Notes: generated by a model from the sequence alone, not told the origin. 22,992 bases of DNA from Bacteroidales bacterium (GCA_030526445.1 JAUNCV010000011.1:1-22992); one strand, 5' to 3'; shown: positions 7,809-15,970, counted from the stretch's first letter. Numbers and translations: made by a program.

Positions 7809-8414
7809 TTACATTTTTAATTTTTCCAACGCCACCGAAAGTCGTTGCACAGGCAATCCCATAACATTGAAATAACTGCCCTCAAGACGCTCTACACCCA
7901 CATAGCCAATCCACTCCTGGACGCCATAGGCTCCCGCCTTATCAAAAGGCTTATAATGATCAATGTAATAATAGATTTGCTCATCTGTAAGGTTGGCGAA
8001 AGTCACATCGGTGCCGCACACAAAACTTGTTTCTGTTTTGGCGGTTTTCAGGCATACACCCGTATAAACCTGATGAGTCTTGCCGCTGAGTTTTCTGAGC
8101 ATTCGGTAGGCATCTTCCCTATCCTTGGGTTTGCCCATCTCCTCTCCTTCGCACCACACAATGGTATCGGCCGTCACCAGTACCTCATCCTCGGCCAAAG
8201 GAATATCGTAGGCGCTCATCTTGAGTTTTGCTATATGCAGAGGAATGTCTCCGGCCTCAAAGCCTTCTGGATGAGTTTCATCGATATCTTTGAGTTTCAC
8301 CACCTCCATCGGATAATCCAAGCCCGCCAGCAATTCCTTTCGGCGTGGGCTGTTCGAAGCAAGTAAAAGTTTCACTTCTTTTTCATTTAATATTTTTATA
8401 ATCGATATGCCCAA
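7809..8414 (-). CDS. maf: Maf family nucleotide pyrophosphatase
   Basis: Maf/YhdE-type house-cleaning pyrophosphatase that hydrolyses dTTP/UTP or modified nucleotides. Signature elements are LLLASNSPRRKELL near the N-terminus, the DIDETHPEGF segment, VTADTIVWCEGEEMGKPKDREDAYRMLRKLSG in the middle, and the C-terminal GVERLEGSYFNVMGLPV. There is no in-frame ATG in front of the LASNSPRR motif: the longest frame starts with TTG at 8414, and a GTG at 8375 would give MKLLLASNSPRR, which is also a natural Maf N-terminus (188 residues). The coordinates use the longer option. The gene follows kdsC by 24 bp and is followed by the DUF4369 gene after 10 bp. Substrate preference cannot be told. Confidence 0.92.
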   Translation of the reverse strand: MGISIIKILNEKEVKLLLASNSPRRKELLAGLDYPMEVVKLKDIDETHPEGFEAGDIPLHIAKLKMSAYDIPLAEDEVLVTADTIVWCEGEEMGKPKDREDAYRMLRKLSGKTHQVYTGVCLKTAKTETSFVCGTDVTFANLTDEQIYYYIDHYKPFDKAGAYGVQEWIGYVGVERLEGSYFNVMGLPVQRLSVALEKLKM

Positions 8415-8438
8415 AGCACATCAAAACAAATCACAATT

Positions 8439-8957
8439 TTACCAGCCAAAAGCCTCTGCACTGCTCATCCAAAGGCCATGTGCTTTCATCACCTGCTCAA
8501 TCACGTCACGGGCACAACCATGACCGCCATTGAATGGCGAAACATATTTTGCCACTGCCTTGATTTCGGCACAAGCATCTTGAGGGCAAACAGGAAGGCC
8601 CACCATTTTCATGACCTCAAAATCAGGGATATCATCACCCATATAGAGCACATTTTCAAGCGATAAGCCTGTTTTTTCCAATATTTCTTGCAAATCTTTG
8701 GTCTTAACGCTCGAACCGAGATAAATGTGCTGCACATGCAGGTATTCATACCTCTGACGGATCTGTTCGCCTCTACCGCCGCTGATAATTGCCACCTGCA
8801 AGCCCTTTTTGCAAGCCAACTGAATGGCATAACCATCCTTCACGTTGAGCGTGCGCAAAGGCTGACCATCACAGTCCATAGAAACTGTTGCCGTACTCAA
8901 CACTCCATCTACATCGAAGATAAGTGCCTTTATTTTGGTCAAATCGTAGTTTATCAT
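8439..8957 (-). CDS. kdsC: 3-deoxy-D-manno-octulosonate 8-phosphate phosphatase KdsC
   Basis: HAD-family phosphatase removing phosphate from KDO-8-P in the lipopolysaccharide inner-core precursor pathway. The 172-residue protein from ATG at 8957 has ALIFDVDGVL with Asp15/Asp17 as nucleophile and acid, ISGG at 58-61, a conserved lysine near 85-87, and YMGDDIPDFEVM with the Asp pair at 108-109, all in the small capless HAD-C0 layout typical of KdsC. A longer frame to 9092 was rejected because it crosses the promoter and the terminator hairpin. It is the first gene of the kdsC-maf-DUF4369-ruvC unit and indicates a Gram-negative envelope. Confidence 0.95.
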   Translation of the reverse strand: MINYDLTKIKALIFDVDGVLSTATVSMDCDGQPLRTLNVKDGYAIQLACKKGLQVAIISGGRGEQIRQRYEYLHVQHIYLGSSVKTKDLQEILEKTGLSLENVLYMGDDIPDFEVMKMVGLPVCPQDACAEIKAVAKYVSPFNGGHGCARDVIEQVMKAHGLWMSSAEAFGW

Positions 8958-8977
8958 ATATTTACAGTTATTTGGCG

Positions 8978-9008
8978 CAAAAGTAGCAATATTTTCTGAT
9001 ACCACCAA
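8978..9008 (-). promoter_or_regulatory. Bacteroidota-type promoter for kdsC operon
   Basis: On the minus strand TTG (9008-9006) is separated by 20 bp from TACTTTTG (8985-8978), a good TAnnTTTG -7 box. It lies 21 bp before the kdsC ATG, so the leader is very short (about 10-15 nt). Confidence 0.65.
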
Positions 9009-9049
9009 GTTTTCTCCCAAAAAAACACTAAGTTCCGGCAAAGAAAAAT

Positions 9050-9089
9050 TAAATTCCTCCCGAGGAAACAAATTTTCTCTCGGGAGGAA
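9050..9089 (-). terminator. Strong hairpin, terminator of the GH51 transcript
   Basis: A perfect 11-bp inverted repeat TTCCTCCCGAG (9054-9064) and CTCGGGAGGAA (9079-9089) with a 14-nt loop lies 55 bp after the arabinofuranosidase stop. On the minus strand it is followed by an interrupted T-rich run (TTTAATTTTTCTTTG). This 186-bp intergenic region holds only this hairpin and the kdsC promoter. Confidence 0.7.
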
Positions 9090-9143
9090 CAAGGAAAAAC
9101 CTTACTATCGTAATAGCCGGTTTATGCTACAATAACATAGAAA

Positions 9144-11645
9144 TTATCGCTGGATGCGAATCACTACAAACGAGTATGCTGGTGCCTCAAGGCTCAGTTT
9201 GCCAGCATCGAGTGTTGCGCCCTTGAAAGGAGCAGGAACAGCACGTGTGTCTGCCAGCTCGCCAGTAAGCACCTGAGCTTCACGAATACCCGAGCAACCT
9301 GCTGGCAACTCAACCTCAAACTTATTGGCTACAGGCAGGTAATTAACAAGTTTCACAATCAGGTCACCTGTCTTGGAATCTACAACCACACTGCTACCAA
9401 TGCGCTTCTGTACCTTTCCGTTAGGATTTTCCAATCTTACTACCGAAGGCATATAAACGGTGCCTGTATTCTGTCCGAAAAGCTTCTGCACCTGATAGCC
9501 CGAAGTTGGCTCAACAGTGGTGTTGGTGAAGTAAATGAGATCAGGATTCCACTGAGTGTGGCCCTTCTTAGCAAAGAGCGGAGCATAGCTGGTCATGGCC
9601 ACAACATCGGCATTACGCTCTACTGAACAAAGATAGAGGGCTTCGCTAAGAGCTGTTTCAATGCAGTTGGTTCGATCCCAGATATGGCTCGCATATTCTC
9701 CCAGATAAACCTGTGTTCCTGCTACTGGCTCACCCTTACTATTATATACGGTACGCGCATAGCGATCGTAGAAGTCCTGATTGTTCACAAACCAACCTGG
9801 GCTATTGTAGTAGTGCTCGTCAACATAAGGAAGCTCCATCTCACGAGCCAGCTTCCAACCATATTCATAGTCCGAACCTTCGTAGAATGGGCCTACAGTG
9901 CCTACAATCTCAATCTCAGGATGCACTTTGTGAATCTTCTCACAAATCATCTTATAGCGCTCTGTAAAGACATCACTGATCAAATCCTCATTGCCTACGC
10001 CCAACATGGTGAGGTTAAATGGCTTTGGATGACCAGCTTCGGCACGCATCTTTGCCCACTTATTGGTCTTTGGGTCGCCATTGGCATAGTCAATCAGGTC
10101 AATGAGTTCCTGAATGTATTCATCCATCTGCTCCATCGGAATACCGCCATGCTGTCCGTTACCACCCACACACGAGTTCTGACAAGGAACACCTGCGGCA
10201 AGCACAGGCAGTGGACGAGCGCCCATATCTTCGCACAACTGGAAATACTCGAAGAAGCCAAGACCTACAGTCTGGTGATAATTCCAGATGTTCCAGTTGG
10301 GCTTGCGGGCTTCGAGGGGGCCGATGGTGTTCTTCCAGCGGTACATATTGTCGAGGCCATCGCCATGCGAAGCACAGCCGCCTGGGAAACGCATGAACTG
10401 AGGATGAAGTGCCTCAAGCGTCTCTGCCATATCCTTTCGCATACCATTCTTGCGGCCCTTATATGTATCCTGTGGGAAAAGGCTTACCATATCAAAATGA
10501 TAAGTACCAGCAGCCATTGGCTGAAGCACGAGCTGAGCTTCGTCACAAGCAGCTTTAGCCTTCATTACCACATTGATCTTCTTCCAGTTATTTCCCTTTG
10601 GAAGAGACACAAAAGCCTCGGCAAGAACATTTCCCTCCTTGCTAACAAGTTGTGCCTTTACCTTGCCGTTGGCACCCTCAGCCAGACGGCCAAAGAGTGA
10701 GAAGTCATATTTTGCACCCGCTTTGACCGGAATGCCCTCCCAGCCAAGGTTTGCAAGTTTAGCACCAGTTCCCTCAGCCTTAAGAACGGCATAATGAGGA
10801 TTGTTCTCATGAATAGGGTTCTGAGTATCAATGCTCAAAGCAGCATTTTCAGCCTTCCACCAAGAGGTTGGCTGCCACTTTTCGGGATCATTTCCTCGGT
10901 TGTCGCGAGGGCTGTACTCAAAATCTCGGTTCTGCAAGAGCTCGCCATAGAGACCACCGTCTGCACCATAATTGATATCTTCAAAAAAGATACCAATGAG
11001 CTTGTCACTGATTTGCTTCTGACCGCTTTCGTTCACAGTTATCTTGACAAGCTGGCTCTTGAGGTCACGAAAACGTCCGGTCTTATCATCTATCGCACGC
11101 TCGCTGTTTTCACGATCCTTTACCTGCTGCATGCGCTGAGCATCGATAAGCCCTTTCACAAGGCTCCATGCCACACGATGCACCTGACCCTTGGCCGTTC
11201 CGCTTGGAAGCTCTATGGTTTCGCGCACTACACCTTCGCCATTAAGGAGCGATGCTGGTGCATGATTATAATCCTGAGGTTTCCAGAGCACCATATCCTT
11301 TGACGAAGTGAATGCCATCACATCCTCTTCTTCATTCACACGCCAGCAAGCCTCCCAAAGATTGGTGCGAGGGTTATACTTCACAATGGGGTCGAGCATA
11401 CGCTTCTGCACACCCCATGCACCATAGTCACTCTTTACAGGAGCCCATTCCGGTCCAATTTCGTGCCAAGTATATCCATCCGTACTCCATGCAAAATGCA
11501 AACCATTTCGGCCCATGTCCTTACCTGTGTTATACGAAAACAGATAGGCACTATCGGCCTGACTTGCACCAGGGAAATCAATAGGCGAAGCATAAGCCGC
11601 CATACCCAAAGCACTGAGTGCTAACAGTGAGAATGTTTTTTTCAT
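9144..11645 (-). CDS. Secreted GH51 alpha-L-arabinofuranosidase with N-terminal propeller-like segment
   Basis: Exported glycoside hydrolase expected to release arabinofuranose from arabinan or arabinoxylan. A signal peptide (1-19, ...AAYA-S) is clear. Residues about 30-170 resemble part of a five-bladed beta-propeller of the GH43/GH32 type (LFSYNTGKDMGRNGLHFAWSTDG; MLDPIVKYNPRTNLWEACWR). Residues about 255-390 form a CBM4-like beta-sandwich. The GH51 barrel runs from about 395, with acid/base Glu553 in GVGNED and nucleophile Glu650 in YLGEYASH, and the C-terminal all-beta domain ends at VVIRIQR. The 833-residue length reflects the extra N-terminal part. There is no SusC/SusD pair or other carbohydrate gene in the window, so this is an isolated CAZyme. 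It follows tadA by 36 bp in the same direction. Confidence 0.93.
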   Translation of the reverse strand: MKKTFSLLALSALGMAAYASPIDFPGASQADSAYLFSYNTGKDMGRNGLHFAWSTDGYTWHEIGPEWAPVKSDYGAWGVQKRMLDPIVKYNPRTNLWEACWRVNEEEDVMAFTSSKDMVLWKPQDYNHAPASLLNGEGVVRETIELPSGTAKGQVHRVAWSLVKGLIDAQRMQQVKDRENSERAIDDKTGRFRDLKSQLVKITVNESGQKQISDKLIGIFFEDINYGADGGLYGELLQNRDFEYSPRDNRGNDPEKWQPTSWWKAENAALSIDTQNPIHENNPHYAVLKAEGTGAKLANLGWEGIPVKAGAKYDFSLFGRLAEGANGKVKAQLVSKEGNVLAEAFVSLPKGNNWKKINVVMKAKAACDEAQLVLQPMAAGTYHFDMVSLFPQDTYKGRKNGMRKDMAETLEALHPQFMRFPGGCASHGDGLDNMYRWKNTIGPLEARKPNWNIWNYHQTVGLGFFEYFQLCEDMGARPLPVLAAGVPCQNSCVGGNGQHGGIPMEQMDEYIQELIDLIDYANGDPKTNKWAKMRAEAGHPKPFNLTMLGVGNEDLISDVFTERYKMICEKIHKVHPEIEIVGTVGPFYEGSDYEYGWKLAREMELPYVDEHYYNSPGWFVNNQDFYDRYARTVYNSKGEPVAGTQVYLGEYASHIWDRTNCIETALSEALYLCSVERNADVVAMTSYAPLFAKKGHTQWNPDLIYFTNTTVEPTSGYQVQKLFGQNTGTVYMPSVVRLENPNGKVQKRIGSSVVVDSKTGDLIVKLVNYLPVANKFEVELPAGCSGIREAQVLTGELADTRAVPAPFKGATLDAGKLSLEAPAYSFVVIRIQR

Positions 11646-11681
11646 AGACTTTTAAAGTTAGTGTTACAGTATGTTATTTAA

Positions 11682-12119
11682 TTATCGTCTCGATTTGAAG
11701 AAGTCTGTCACAAGCTGCAGACACTCTTCGGCCAACACGCCACTCTCGACCTTTGTTTTCGGATGAAGGGCATGAGGCGCATGACTGCTGTACCCACGTC
11801 GAGGGTCCTCAGCGCCATACACGATGCGCGATATCTGGCTCCATCCCAAAGCGCCTGCACACATGATGCAAGGTTCAAGAGTAACATAAAGCGTGCAATC
11901 CTGCAGATATTTTCCCCCAAGATTTTCGGCTGCTGCGGTTATCGCCTGCATCTCAGCATGAGCCGTCACATCGTGAAGCGTTTCGGTCAGGTTGTGCGTA
12001 CGAGCAATAATTCGGTCGCGACACACAACAATTGCCCCAATAGGAATTTCTCCCTCTTCGAAAGCATATCGTGCCTCTTTCAGGGCTTCACGCATATATT
12101 TGATGTCGTTGTTTTCCAT
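11682..12119 (-). CDS. tadA: tRNA-specific adenosine deaminase / nucleoside deaminase
   Basis: Zinc deaminase expected to convert A34 to inosine in tRNA-Arg(ACG). The 145-residue protein has the family fold: MREALKEARYAFEEGEIPIGAIVV at the N-terminus, HAE at 54-56 (zinc His and catalytic Glu), and PCIMC at 83-87 (two zinc cysteines), followed by RIVYGAEDPRRG. Length and the N-terminal MREAL..A...EIPIGA pattern favour TadA over guanine or cytosine deaminases, although a related nucleoside deaminase role cannot be excluded. The ATG follows the birA stop by one base, so the two are probably translated together. Confidence 0.9.
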   Translation of the reverse strand: MENNDIKYMREALKEARYAFEEGEIPIGAIVVCRDRIIARTHNLTETLHDVTAHAEMQAITAAAENLGGKYLQDCTLYVTLEPCIMCAGALGWSQISRIVYGAEDPRRGYSSHAPHALHPKTKVESGVLAEECLQLVTDFFKSRR

Positions 12120-12120
12120 T

Positions 12121-12903
12121 TCACTCTTTGGTTACACCACAAGGAAGTACGAACTTAATCTCTTTGAACCAATATCGACGCAAATCTCCACCCGTGGTCT
12201 TCAGGCAAAGCTGGCCCGTGGGTTCAACATCTTTAATACAAGCTTCAAACTTTTCACCCGTCTCAGCATCCACATAAGGGAAATTCCCCTCTCTGCGATA
12301 GAGATTTGATACGAAACAGGCATGAATCTCTGCTTTCAGTTCATTGGCCGAACCTTCAATAAACGATTGTCGCAAAAGCGAATAGTAGCCATGAAGGGTT
12401 TGCACAAGACGCTCAAGCACATCAGTTACAGCATTTGTTTTTCCACTCTGCAATTTAATAGATGTGGGATTGGGAGCATCACTCAGCCAACGTTCCTGAT
12501 TTATGTTCAGTCCGATGCCAAGAATACTATATGATAACAATGAACCTTGCAGTTGATTCTCAATAAGAATACCTGCAATCTTCTCATCACCTACATAGAT
12601 ATCATTAGGCCACTTTATGCAAACATTTTTCTCTGGCAAGTAATAAGCCACAGTGCTCATCACAGCCATAGCGGTTATTTCGCTGATAATAAATTGTTCG
12701 CGAGGAGGAAGGAACTCTGGACGAAGCAACATTGACATAGAGAGATTCTTGTCTGGCTCAGCCTCCCAGCTATTGCCTATCTGACCTCGGCCGGCTGTTT
12801 GGCGAGAGGTCCATACGACGGTTTCATCGGCCAAAACCTCTTTCTTTGCCAATCGTTCGAGCAGCCAACTATTCGTCGAACGTACTTCTTCCAAATGAAT
12901 CAT
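12121..12903 (-). CDS. birA: Biotin--[acetyl-CoA-carboxylase] ligase
   Basis: Monofunctional biotin protein ligase that activates biotin with ATP and attaches it to the carboxyl carrier protein. The 260-residue protein begins directly with the catalytic domain (EEVRSTNSWLLE) and lacks the N-terminal DNA-binding domain of E. coli BirA, so no repressor role is expected. Motifs: GRGQIGNSW (39-47) for biotinyl-AMP binding, KWPNDIYV (97-104), and DEKIAGILIE with the catalytic lysine near 108. The C-terminal SH3-like domain ends at RYWFKEIKFVL. It lies 28 bp after ansA and 1 bp before tadA. Confidence 0.95.
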   Translation of the reverse strand: MIHLEEVRSTNSWLLERLAKKEVLADETVVWTSRQTAGRGQIGNSWEAEPDKNLSMSMLLRPEFLPPREQFIISEITAMAVMSTVAYYLPEKNVCIKWPNDIYVGDEKIAGILIENQLQGSLLSYSILGIGLNINQERWLSDAPNPTSIKLQSGKTNAVTDVLERLVQTLHGYYSLLRQSFIEGSANELKAEIHACFVSNLYRREGNFPYVDAETGEKFEACIKDVEPTGQLCLKTTGGDLRRYWFKEIKFVLPCGVTKE

Positions 12904-12931
12904 AAATCAAAAAATTTTAGGTTACGCTTTT

Positions 12932-13987
12932 TCAAAGTCTTGGCTTCAGGTTTTCACTTTGTGTAGGCGACACCTCTCCTGCAATAGGTACAAGCATCAA
13001 ATCGCCTACCTGCTTTGGAGTATGGCCCTCGCCCAGAAGGAACATCAGTTTGGTAACAGCTGCCTCGGCAGTCAAGTCACCGCCACTCACTACACCAGCC
13101 TCAATCAACTGATTTCCTGTATCATAGATCGACATCTCGACCATACCTGTAGCACATTGTGACACGTTTACAATGACAATGCCACGAGCCACTGCCTCAC
13201 GAATTTCTTGCAAGAACCACTCTTCGGTCATTGCATTACCAGCACCATAACTTTCCAGCACCACACCCTTCAGGTTAGGTATAGAAAGAATGGCATGAAC
13301 GGTTTGTGGAGTAATGCCTGGGAAAAGCTTCAGGAAGGTTACATCAGAACAGAAATCAAAGTGTGGTCGAAGTCCCAATGTTCGATCTGGATGATGTATA
13401 TGATGATGAGCGTAAGAAATATGCACACCAATGTTGGCCAACTGTGGGTAGTTGGGCGAACGGAATGCCTTGAACTCTTCGGCCGACAATTTCTTTGATC
13501 GGTTACCACGGAAGAGGTAGGTCTGAAAATAGACACACACCTCAGGCACCATAGGGAAACCGGCACGATCGCGAGCTGCCGCAATCTCAATCGAAGAGAT
13601 AAGGTTCTCTTTACCGTCAGTTCGCAACACACCAATAGGCAACTGTGAACCTGTAAAAATAACGGGTTTGTCAAGGTTTTCGAGCATGTAGCTCAATGCA
13701 GAGGCCGTATAAGCCATCGTATCGGTTCCATGCAGCACAACAAAACCCTCGTAAGAATCATAATTGTCAACAATGATCCGAGCTATGTCACACCAATGCT
13801 GTGGATTCATGTTCGACGAATCGATGGGCTTACAGAACTGTGTTGTTGAAACAGCCACCTTCAGTTCGGCCAACTCTGGCACATGGCTCATCAAGTGCTC
13901 GAAGTTAAGAGGCTCGTGCGCTCCCGTCTTAGGATTCTGCACCATACCAATGGTGCCACCCGTATAGATGAGCAGCACCCTTGACAT
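12932..13987 (-). CDS. ansA: L-asparaginase, type I (cytoplasmic)
   Basis: Hydrolyses asparagine to aspartate and ammonia. The ATG at 13987 gives 351 residues beginning MSRVLLIYTGGTIGM, with the nucleophilic threonine at 12. The second active-site block VLHGTDTMAYTAS (84-96) carries Thr88/Asp89, and TGSQLPIG follows about 25 residues later. There is no signal peptide, and the C-terminal domain ends after EAAVTKLMFLLG..., fitting the cytoplasmic AnsA/type I class. A longer start at 14050 would overlap mrp by 44 bp and adds an unrelated leader, so it was rejected. The gene follows mrp by 19 bp. Confidence 0.93.
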   Translation of the reverse strand: MSRVLLIYTGGTIGMVQNPKTGAHEPLNFEHLMSHVPELAELKVAVSTTQFCKPIDSSNMNPQHWCDIARIIVDNYDSYEGFVVLHGTDTMAYTASALSYMLENLDKPVIFTGSQLPIGVLRTDGKENLISSIEIAAARDRAGFPMVPEVCVYFQTYLFRGNRSKKLSAEEFKAFRSPNYPQLANIGVHISYAHHHIHHPDRTLGLRPHFDFCSDVTFLKLFPGITPQTVHAILSIPNLKGVVLESYGAGNAMTEEWFLQEIREAVARGIVIVNVSQCATGMVEMSIYDTGNQLIEAGVVSGGDLTAEAAVTKLMFLLGEGHTPKQVGDLMLVPIAGEVSPTQSENLKPRL

Positions 13988-14006
13988 ATTTTTATGAGGA
14001 GAGGCG

Positions 14007-15116
14007 TTACTTACTGGTTTGAACGCGCTCTGTTTTGGGTAAGTTTGCATTTCGGATATTAATTTGAGTGACTACCGATTGTGCCAGACTCAGGAACGAC
14101 TGTCCCACCATACTGTCATAGTTCATAACAATAGGGGTTCCCTGATCGCCACATTCGCATACGCTCTGCACCACTGGAATCTGGGCAAGCAATGGCACAT
14201 TCATCTCTTCGGCCAATTGTTTTACGCCCTCTTTTCCGAAAAGATAGTAACGATTGTTTGGCAATTCGGCTGGTGTAAACCATGCCATATTCTCAACCAG
14301 ACCAAGCACCGGAACATTGATCTTCTCGTTGACGAACATATCGATACCCTTTCTTGCATCGGCCAAAGCCACCTGCTGTGGGGTCGATACAACAACAGCA
14401 CCCGTGAGGCCCAAAGTCTGCACCACAGTGAGGTGAATATCTGAGGTTCCCGGAGGCATATCAATCAACAGGTAGTCAAGTTCACCCCAATTCGTATCGC
14501 CAATAAACTGCTTAATAGCGCTCGATGCCATTGATCCTCGCCAAATGGTAGCACTATCCTTATCTACGAAAAAGCCTACACTAAGAAGTTTCACGCCATA
14601 CTGCTCTGCCGGAATCAAGAGATCTCGGCCATCAATGCGCTCTGCATAAGGCTTGAAGTCTTCAAGATTGAACATCTTAGGCATAGATGGGCCAAACACA
14701 TCGGCATCAATCAAACCTACCTTGTAGCCCAACATGCTGAGTCCTACTGCCAAGTTGGCCGAAACCGTACTCTTACCTACGCCACCCTTGCCCGAAGCAA
14801 TGGCAATGACATTTTTCACTTGTGGAAGCAGTTTCTCAGGTTCTGGTCGAGGTGCCTGCTTAGCTTCGGTCTTTATCTCAACCTCTACCTCTTCATCGAC
14901 CTGCTGACAAGCATACTTGATATTGGCCTCAGCAGCCTTGACCACACTCTTCATGAAAGGGTCAGTCTGCTTTTCGAAGCTTAAGGTGAAACTCACCTTC
15001 TGACCTTCAATACGGATATCTCCAGCCAAAAGGCCACTCTCAATAATATTCTTTTTTGTACCAGGATAGATGACCTGAGCCAAAGCATCCTGAATCAGTT
15101 TAGGATATAATGCCAT
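14007..15116 (-). CDS. mrp: Mrp/ApbC family P-loop ATPase with N-terminal DUF59 domain
   Basis: ATPase of the Mrp/NBP35 group, implicated in Fe-S cluster carriage. The N-terminal DUF59 (MIP18-like) domain covers about 1-80, a charged linker runs to about 100, and the P-loop domain has deviant Walker A GKGGVGKST (109-117), DADVFGPSMP (137-146) and the DMPPGTSDIHLT switch (219-230). The canonical C-terminal CxxC that binds the cluster is not there: the expected ENMSYF-C..C segment reads ENMAWFTPAELPN (275-287). Cys320 and Cys322 (VCECGD) are the only nearby pair. Bacteroidota homologues I recall also lack the motif, so a role as a classical Fe-S scaffold is uncertain. It sits between trmB and ansA. 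Confidence 0.93.
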   Translation of the reverse strand: MALYPKLIQDALAQVIYPGTKKNIIESGLLAGDIRIEGQKVSFTLSFEKQTDPFMKSVVKAAEANIKYACQQVDEEVEVEIKTEAKQAPRPEPEKLLPQVKNVIAIASGKGGVGKSTVSANLAVGLSMLGYKVGLIDADVFGPSMPKMFNLEDFKPYAERIDGRDLLIPAEQYGVKLLSVGFFVDKDSATIWRGSMASSAIKQFIGDTNWGELDYLLIDMPPGTSDIHLTVVQTLGLTGAVVVSTPQQVALADARKGIDMFVNEKINVPVLGLVENMAWFTPAELPNNRYYLFGKEGVKQLAEEMNVPLLAQIPVVQSVCECGDQGTPIVMNYDSMVGQSFLSLAQSVVTQINIRNANLPKTERVQTSK

Positions 15117-15122
15117 ATTTCA

Positions 15123-15150
15123 GTTGACAATTGATAGTTGACTGTTGACA
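15123..15150. repeat. Four tandem 7-bp repeats upstream of mrp
   Basis: The trmB-mrp gap contains four consecutive heptamers: GTTGACA, ATTGATA, GTTGACT and GTTGACA (plus-strand sense). They begin 7 bp upstream of the mrp start codon and fill most of the 46-bp gap. No protein is encoded. Such short heptad runs can vary in copy number and could alter spacing or leader structure. Confidence 0.75.
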
Positions 15151-15162
15151 ATACTTTTTGTC

Positions 15163-15942
15163 TTACACATGACTCTCGAGTGCACTTCGCTTATCACGAC
15201 CATAGCTGCGATAGCTATCGAGTTCTATTTCAATCTCTGGCTCTACCCAGTCCTGTTTATCAGACAGCTGGAACGAGAGGTACTTAATATCAAGACCTCT
15301 TGCCAACCACTGGTTCTCATAGGCAGTGCGAATGTTTCGGAGCGCTTCAATAACCTCTGCACTGGCAAAATCATTGTCGTTATAAAGATTTCGGGTGGCA
15401 GCAAGGATATTAAGATTATTTACCTGCACCATCGCCTCGGTATAGGTGAAAAGGAAATTCGAGTCTGTCTTGAGGTTTACAATACCATTGCCACCCATCA
15501 CTTGCTGATAACGCTTCATGAACATGGTGCAGGTGAGACGCTTGTTGACCTTCTTCATCTGCGGATCGGCAAAAGTGATCCAGATCTCGCTCACCTCGCC
15601 CGGTGCGAAGAAATAGGTAAGCAGCTCGATGTGAGTACGCACAAAGGCCACATTGGTCATACCATCCTCCAGAGCCTGTGTGGCACCTGTCCACATGCGG
15701 GCTCCCTTGATATCGAAACCGATGAAATTCTTGTCGGGATAGCGTTTGCCCAAGCCCACGGTATATTCGCCCTTACCGCAGCCGAGCTCGATCACGATGG
15801 GGTTGTCGTTGTGGAAATACTCTTTGTGCCACTTGCCCTTCAAGGGGAAACCAGTTTCCTGCAGTTGCTCGAAGGTGTACTGATAGACATTGGCATAGCC
15901 AGCCATGTCGTCGAATTTCTGGAGTTTATTCTTTTTTGCCAT
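15163..15942 (-). CDS. trmB: tRNA (guanine-N7-)-methyltransferase
   Basis: SAM-dependent enzyme forming m7G46 in the tRNA variable loop. From ATG at 15942 it has 259 residues. The SAM-binding motif IELGCGKGEY lies at 51-60, with GFDIKGARMW at 75-84. The catalytic region WITFADPQMKKVNKRLT (121-137) matches the family PDPWPKKRHxKRRL block in divergent form, with Phe-Ala-Asp in place of Phe-Pro-Asp and Gln-Met replacing Trp-Pro. The longer start at 15981 adds an unrelated leader that runs into the upstream terminator. A C-terminal tail (about 215-259) is rich in charged residues. It is the first gene of the trmB-mrp-ansA-birA-tadA run. Confidence 0.93.
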   Translation of the reverse strand: MAKKNKLQKFDDMAGYANVYQYTFEQLQETGFPLKGKWHKEYFHNDNPIVIELGCGKGEYTVGLGKRYPDKNFIGFDIKGARMWTGATQALEDGMTNVAFVRTHIELLTYFFAPGEVSEIWITFADPQMKKVNKRLTCTMFMKRYQQVMGGNGIVNLKTDSNFLFTYTEAMVQVNNLNILAATRNLYNDNDFASAEVIEALRNIRTAYENQWLARGLDIKYLSFQLSDKQDWVEPEIEIELDSYRSYGRDKRSALESHV

Positions 15943-15962
15943 AATAAATACACTATTGGGCA

Positions 15963-15970
15963 CAAAAATA
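15963..15970 (-). promoter_or_regulatory. Candidate -7 promoter box for trmB
   Basis: TATTTTTG on the minus strand fits TAnnTTTG and lies 20 bp before the trmB ATG. No TTG is found at the right distance, and the box overlaps the T-tract of the upstream terminator, so this is a weak call. Confidence 0.35.

Noticed and set aside
8958..9092. Extended KdsC N-terminus
   Set aside because: The extra codons cover the promoter and the 9054-9089 hairpin and have no homology to KdsC.
9684..10700. A 338-codon plus-strand frame opposite the GH51 gene
   Set aside because: Antisense to the catalytic barrel with its two active-site glutamates; no domain recognised.
15123..15150. Heptad repeats as a CRISPR fragment
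   Set aside because: Units are 7 bp with no spacers and there are no cas genes.
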